Positions 6,657 to 8,042 of a stretch of 8,042 nucleotides of DNA are shown in pieces (the first letter of the stretch is position 1; the number at the start of each line of letters is the position of its first letter). The DNA is taken from positions 1 to 8,042 of the forward strand of contig CALMXV010000456.1 in NCBI GenBank assembly GCA_937871155.1, read 5' to 3'. The position numbers and the translations under genes were made by a program. The notes beneath the pieces were generated by a model. It saw nothing but the letters and a program-made list of their open reading frames with translations, did no database searches and was not told the DNA's origin. The DNA is from an uncultured Taibaiella sp. (GTDB taxonomy: Bacteria > Bacteroidota > Bacteroidia > Chitinophagales > Chitinophagaceae).

Positions 6657-7680
6657 ATTGCACAAGACCTTTACAGATTTTTTTTACGATATAAGGCCCT
6701 TCATAAATAAATCCGGTATAAACTTGAACTAAAGAAGCGCCTGCATTCAGTTTTTCTTTAGCATCAGCAGCAGTAAAAATTCCACCGGCAGCTATGATAG
6801 GGATACTGCCATTACTTTTAGTATGCAAATATAGAACAACTTCTGTGGCTCGTTTGGTAAGCGGCTTGCCACTCAATCCTCCGGCACCTATTGCTGCTAC
6901 TGTAGTGTTATCTGTAGCAAGATTAGAACGGTCAATTGTGGTATTTGTCGCAACGATGCCTTGAATTCCGGTATCCTTAACGATGGCAACGATATCATCT
7001 AATTGAGTATCCGTTAAGTCGGGTGCTATTTTTAAAAGCAACGGTTTAGGCTTTCCTTTTTGACGGTTCAGTTCCATCAAACGATTTAAGAGCTTCGTTA
7101 AGGGCTCTTTTTCTTGAAGGTCTCTGAGGCCGGGTGTATTCGGGCTACTAACATTTACTACGAAATAATCGACAACGTCAAACAGTTCCTGAAAACATTT
7201 TTCATAATCATCCCAGGCTTGTTCATTGGGAGTATCTTTGTTCTTGCCAATATTGCCACCAATAATTAAAGATTCTTTCCTTTGAAGTAAGCGCATACGA
7301 GCCGCCGCAGCACCGTCATTATTGAAACCCATTCTATTGATTAAGGCTGCATCTGCTGGTAGTCGAAAGAGCCTTGGTGCGGGATTCCCGGGTTGTGGAC
7401 GAGGTGTAACGGTGCCTATCTCTACAAAACCAAACCCTAGGCAAGCCAACTGATCCGTAAACTTTGCATCTTTATCAAAGCCTGCTGCTAAGCCTACAGG
7501 ATTAGGAAATCGAATACCCCAAAGTTCACGTTCTAGTGAAGGATGTTTAAAAGTAAATTGAGACTTAAGCAACCCCCTCCCAATACCGGTAGCATAAACT
7601 GTTTTTAAGCGATTCATTGCCCAGTAATGCGCCTTTTCAGGCGACATGGTGAATAAAAATTTCTTTATTAGACCGTACAT
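6655..7680 (-). CDS. pyrD: Dihydroorotate dehydrogenase, quinone-dependent (class 2)
   Basis: This FMN enzyme oxidises dihydroorotate to orotate in pyrimidine synthesis and passes the electrons to membrane quinones. With the start at 7680 it has 341 residues, the normal class 2 length. The N-terminal helices MYGLIKKFLF and SPEKAHYWAMNRL form the quinone/membrane-binding region typical of class 2. The barrel follows with NPVGLAAGFDKD (60-71), EIGTVTPRPQPGNPAPR (87-103), NRMGFNNDG (115-123), NVSSPNTPGLRDLQ (176-189, catalytic Ser S179), LLLKIAPDLTD (K217), VATNTT (N246), GAGGLSGKPL (265-274) and IIAAGGI (295-301), the last two binding the FMN phosphate. The frame is open to 7725, but the ATG at 7680 has a perfect -7 box 6 nt upstream and fits the family start. 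It is divergent from radA and convergent with galE. No other pyr genes are in view. Confidence 0.95.
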   Translation of the reverse strand: MYGLIKKFLFTMSPEKAHYWAMNRLKTVYATGIGRGLLKSQFTFKHPSLERELWGIRFPNPVGLAAGFDKDAKFTDQLACLGFGFVEIGTVTPRPQPGNPAPRLFRLPADAALINRMGFNNDGAAAARMRLLQRKESLIIGGNIGKNKDTPNEQAWDDYEKCFQELFDVVDYFVVNVSSPNTPGLRDLQEKEPLTKLLNRLMELNRQKGKPKPLLLKIAPDLTDTQLDDIVAIVKDTGIQGIVATNTTIDRSNLATDNTTVAAIGAGGLSGKPLTKRATEVVLYLHTKSNGSIPIIAAGGIFTAADAKEKLNAGASLVQVYTGFIYEGPYIVKKICKGLVQ

Positions 7681-7686
7681 TGCTGC

Positions 7687-7694
7687 CAAAGATA
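7687..7694 (-). promoter_or_regulatory. -7 promoter box for pyrD
   Basis: On the minus strand TATCTTTG is a perfect TAnnTTTG box that ends 6 nt before the ATG at 7680. It lies within the extra codons of the longer frame (start 7725), so it argues for the shorter protein and for a nearly leaderless mRNA. No well-spaced TTG is seen at -33. Confidence 0.55.
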
Positions 7695-7778
7695 CAAGGA
7701 CTTGATTAGTTCTAAAAATTGGCATAAAACTGCTTTAAAGAGAATATCCGAAGTAGCAGCGCTTTTAATATTTTCAAT

Positions 7779-7786
7779 TACATTTA
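7779..7786 (+). promoter_or_regulatory. Probable -7 promoter box for radA
   Basis: TACATTTA fits TAnnTTTG except for the last base and ends 4 nt before the radA ATG, the same spacing as at galE and the GSCFA gene. The spacing is the main support. The sequence match alone is weak. Confidence 0.4.
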
Positions 7787-7790
7787 ACCA

Positions 7791-8042
7791 ATGGCAAAGG
7801 TAAAATCAGCTTTTTTCTGCCAACAATGTGGCTATGAAACTCCAAAATGGACGGGCAAGTGTCCATCATGCAATGCGTGGAATACCTTAGTAGAAGAAAT
7901 AGTGCGACATGATGATAAGATAGCACCAGAAAAAATATGGCAAGACGATACCATTAAAATATCTAAGAAAGCACATAAGATAGATGACATCTCAACACAG
8001 CAAGAGTTGCGGATGATAACACCGGATTCTGAGTTGAATCGT
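7791..8042 (+). CDS. radA: DNA repair protein RadA/Sms (partial, N-terminus only)
   Basis: These are the first 84 codons of RadA, a RecA-like DNA-dependent ATPase and helicase that helps branch migration in recombination and repair. The visible part is the diagnostic N-terminal C4 zinc finger: [13 protein letters not shown] with C10 and C13, then [15 protein letters not shown] with C24 and C27. The linker that follows (about 38-84) is lysine- and acid-rich. The Walker A motif, KNRFG motif and Lon-like C-terminal domain lie beyond the window edge and cannot be checked. The ATG at 7791 is well placed relative to the zinc finger and to a candidate -7 box. The gene is divergent from pyrD, with 110 bp between the two starts. 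Confidence 0.93.
   Translation, partial: MAKVKSAFFCQQCGYETPKWTGKCPSCNAWNTLVEEIVRHDDKIAPEKIWQDDTIKISKKAHKIDDISTQQELRMITPDSELNR

Noticed and set aside
1..8042. Search for an undescribed multigene system, CRISPR array, transposon or toxin-antitoxin pair
   Set aside because: All sizeable frames fall into known families, no regularly spaced repeats or terminal inverted repeats were seen, and the alternating orientations with individual promoters and terminators argue against one functional cassette.

Overview
This AT-rich window looks like an ordinary core-genome segment of a Bacteroidota bacterium. A member of the Chitinophagaceae or a close relative is my tentative placement. The clues are a GSCFA-domain protein, a lipoprotein with an acidic/lysine-rich patch after its lipidation cysteine, a membrane-anchored SurA/PpiD-like isomerase of the Bacteroidota type, a tmRNA tag ending in SYAMAA, and repeated copies of the Bacteroidota -7 promoter box (TAnnTTTG) just before start codons.

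Layout from left to right: the N-terminal half of a response-regulator receiver domain on the minus strand, cut by the window edge (1-262); a divergent intergenic region; a lipoprotein with an Asp-box beta-propeller (487-1500, +) ending at a clear hairpin terminator; a convergent GSCFA-domain protein (1627-2616, -); a divergent promoter region; a PpiD-like periplasmic peptidyl-prolyl isomerase (2787-4937, +) with its own terminator; the tmRNA gene ssrA (5034-5400, +) with promoter and terminator; galE, UDP-glucose 4-epimerase (5533-6573, +); a hairpin shared at the 3' ends of galE and the convergent pyrD, quinone-type dihydroorotate dehydrogenase (6655-7680, -); and the first 84 codons of radA (7791 to the window end, +), divergent from pyrD.

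The genes appear to be single transcription units rather than one operon. Most have a recognisable promoter, a terminator or both, and orientation flips repeatedly. Functionally they are mixed housekeeping: signalling (response regulator), envelope proteins (lipoprotein, PpiD-like foldase), ribosome rescue (ssrA), sugar-nucleotide metabolism (galE), pyrimidine synthesis (pyrD) and recombination/repair (radA).

I found no mobile element, CRISPR array, phage or defence system, and no convincing undescribed multigene system. The most useful observations are: (i) -7 boxes placed 4-6 nt before the start codons of four genes, which implies leaderless or nearly leaderless mRNAs; (ii) start-site corrections for the isomerase and pyrD; (iii) three tandem parvulin-like modules in the isomerase, of which only the middle one keeps the histidines; (iv) a seven-blade reading of the lipoprotein; and (v) a hairpin over the tag-reading frame and a GC-rich block in the tmRNA.
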